A stretch of 64,000 nt of DNA from Sedimentisphaerales bacterium (GTDB taxonomy: Bacteria > Planctomycetota > Phycisphaerae > Sedimentisphaerales > Anaerohalosphaeraceae), in assembly GCA_016926155.1 (NCBI GenBank), contig JAFGPC010000122.1, forward strand, positions 27,549 through 91,548, given 5' to 3'. The notes beneath the pieces were generated by a model. That model had not been told where the DNA came from. It did no database searches and saw nothing but the letters and a program-made list of their open reading frames with translations. The position numbers were made by a program, and so were the translations under genes. Positions within the stretch are counted from its first letter, which is position 1; every line of letters starts with the position of its first letter. Shown in pieces: positions 63,450 through 64,000 of this stretch.

Positions 63450-64000
63450 ATGGGCAAGAGCATTAGAATATTCTTGGTTGACGGACAGCCATATGGGCTA
63501 TTGACAGCAGAAATCATGAACTGGATTGGCAAGGTGATTGTTGCGCCCCGGGCACAACTTGCCAAACTCGCCGAACGTAACGATGTTCGTCGAACCGGAA
63601 CCTATCTGCTCGTAGGCCCAAGTCCCAACGTTATCAATCGTGATTGTGTCTATGTGGGAGAAAGCGACAATGTTCTGTCGCGAATTGTTGATGATCATGA
63701 AAAAACAAAGGATTTCTGGGTAAAGGCTGTTCTCATACTCAGCAAGGATGAAAACCTTACAAAGGCCCATGTGCGTTATCTTGAAAGCCGCCTTATTCAA
63801 ATGATCCAATTATCCGGCCGGGCCGAATTAACGAATGGGACCAGCCCCCCACTGCCGTTATTACCCGAAGCGGATGTCTCTGATATGGAGTATTTCCTGG
63901 AACAACTCAAGATTATCCTGCCCGTTCTTGGAATGAATTTTACGCAACCAAAACCGCAGATCACAGAAGAACACGATGAGGAGCATGAAGATATTTCACC
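63450..64000 (+). CDS. GIY-YIG domain protein (cut by window end)
   Basis: From ATG 63450 (GAGGAGATATCTA precedes it) an open frame of at least 183 codons runs off the right edge. A short N-terminal part (SIRIFLVDGQPYGLLTAEIM) is followed by a GIY-YIG-type nuclease fold: GTYLLVGPS, CVYVGESDNVLSRI, VLILSKDENLTKAHVRYLES, ending with the Glu of the motif. This architecture (N-terminal adaptor plus GIY-YIG, often DUF4357 at the end) is common beside restriction-modification loci. It starts about 100 bp after res and is probably co-transcribed. Confidence 0.85.
   Translation, partial: MGKSIRIFLVDGQPYGLLTAEIMNWIGKVIVAPRAQLAKLAERNDVRRTGTYLLVGPSPNVINRDCVYVGESDNVLSRIVDDHEKTKDFWVKAVLILSKDENLTKAHVRYLESRLIQMIQLSGRAELTNGTSPPLPLLPEADVSDMEYFLEQLKIILPVLGMNFTQPKPQITEEHDEEHEDIS

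Noticed and set aside
1..64000. CRISPR arrays, rRNA genes, riboswitches
   Set aside because: No regularly spaced short repeats, no rRNA signature and no recognisable riboswitch leader were found, including in front of metK.

Overview
The window looks like a chromosome piece from an anaerobic Gram-negative heterotroph of the PVC group, most probably a planctomycete. The evidence is a hydrazine-synthase-alpha-like triheme protein, a pseudopilin with a short DUF1559-style body, Tat-exported Gfo/Idh and FucI/AraA-like proteins, a dockerin-like tail remnant, a PEP-CTERM remnant, very long RHS proteins, an LpxD (so an LPS outer membrane) and ferredoxin-linked IorAB. This placement is an inference from gene content; no rRNA or ribosomal protein gene is present.

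Left part (1-26 kb). A minus-strand sugar-degradation cluster holds an alpha-L-fucosidase, a DUF5696-like TIM-barrel protein and a phosphodiester glycosidase running off the left edge. It is followed by the large cytochrome-like protein, two Gfo/Idh oxidoreductases and a pseudopilin. At 12.6-19.2 kb lies a tight plus-strand operon iorA-iorB-paaK-like-dctP-dctQ-dctM, which fits uptake and CoA-activation of aromatic 2-oxo acids or aryl acids. From 19.8 to 26 kb the region is decayed: two halves of uroporphyrinogen-decarboxylase-like genes around an AGE epimerase, an IS21 transposase fragment fused to flanking genes, and a frameshifted tyrosine integrase beside the 3' half of a tRNA-Pro.

Middle (26-38 kb). 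Between two copies of a 167-bp repeat sits a compact six-gene minus-strand operon: TPR protein, 1.7-kDa-residue-scale RHS protein ending in a membrane tail, beta-propeller-like lipoprotein, a small exosortase-like membrane protein with Cys/Arg/His in place, an extended SDR reductase and a second lipoprotein. It looks like an island-borne surface or secretion system with its own sorting enzyme.

Right-middle (38-52 kb). GH130 phosphorylase (one-base frameshift in a G run), a GH5-like hydrolase, an LpxD with an extra membrane-anchored C-terminal domain, a DUF502 protein, a row of tiny proteins, metK, PTS enzyme I, and a sigma54 activator with a degenerate receiver. A third copy of the 167-bp repeat closes this block.

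Right end (52-64 kb). A defence-like region: DUF4238 protein, then an overlapping four-gene operon HIT protein / ThiL-like kinase / membrane-anchored alpha-toroid protein / HD-domain fused to a TSPPY DNA methyltransferase, a relic of a second DUF4238 gene, and a type III restriction-modification pair followed by a GIY-YIG protein cut by the right edge. The TPR-RHS-exosortase operon and the HIT-ThiL-toroid-HD/methyltransferase operon are the two best candidates for undescribed systems.
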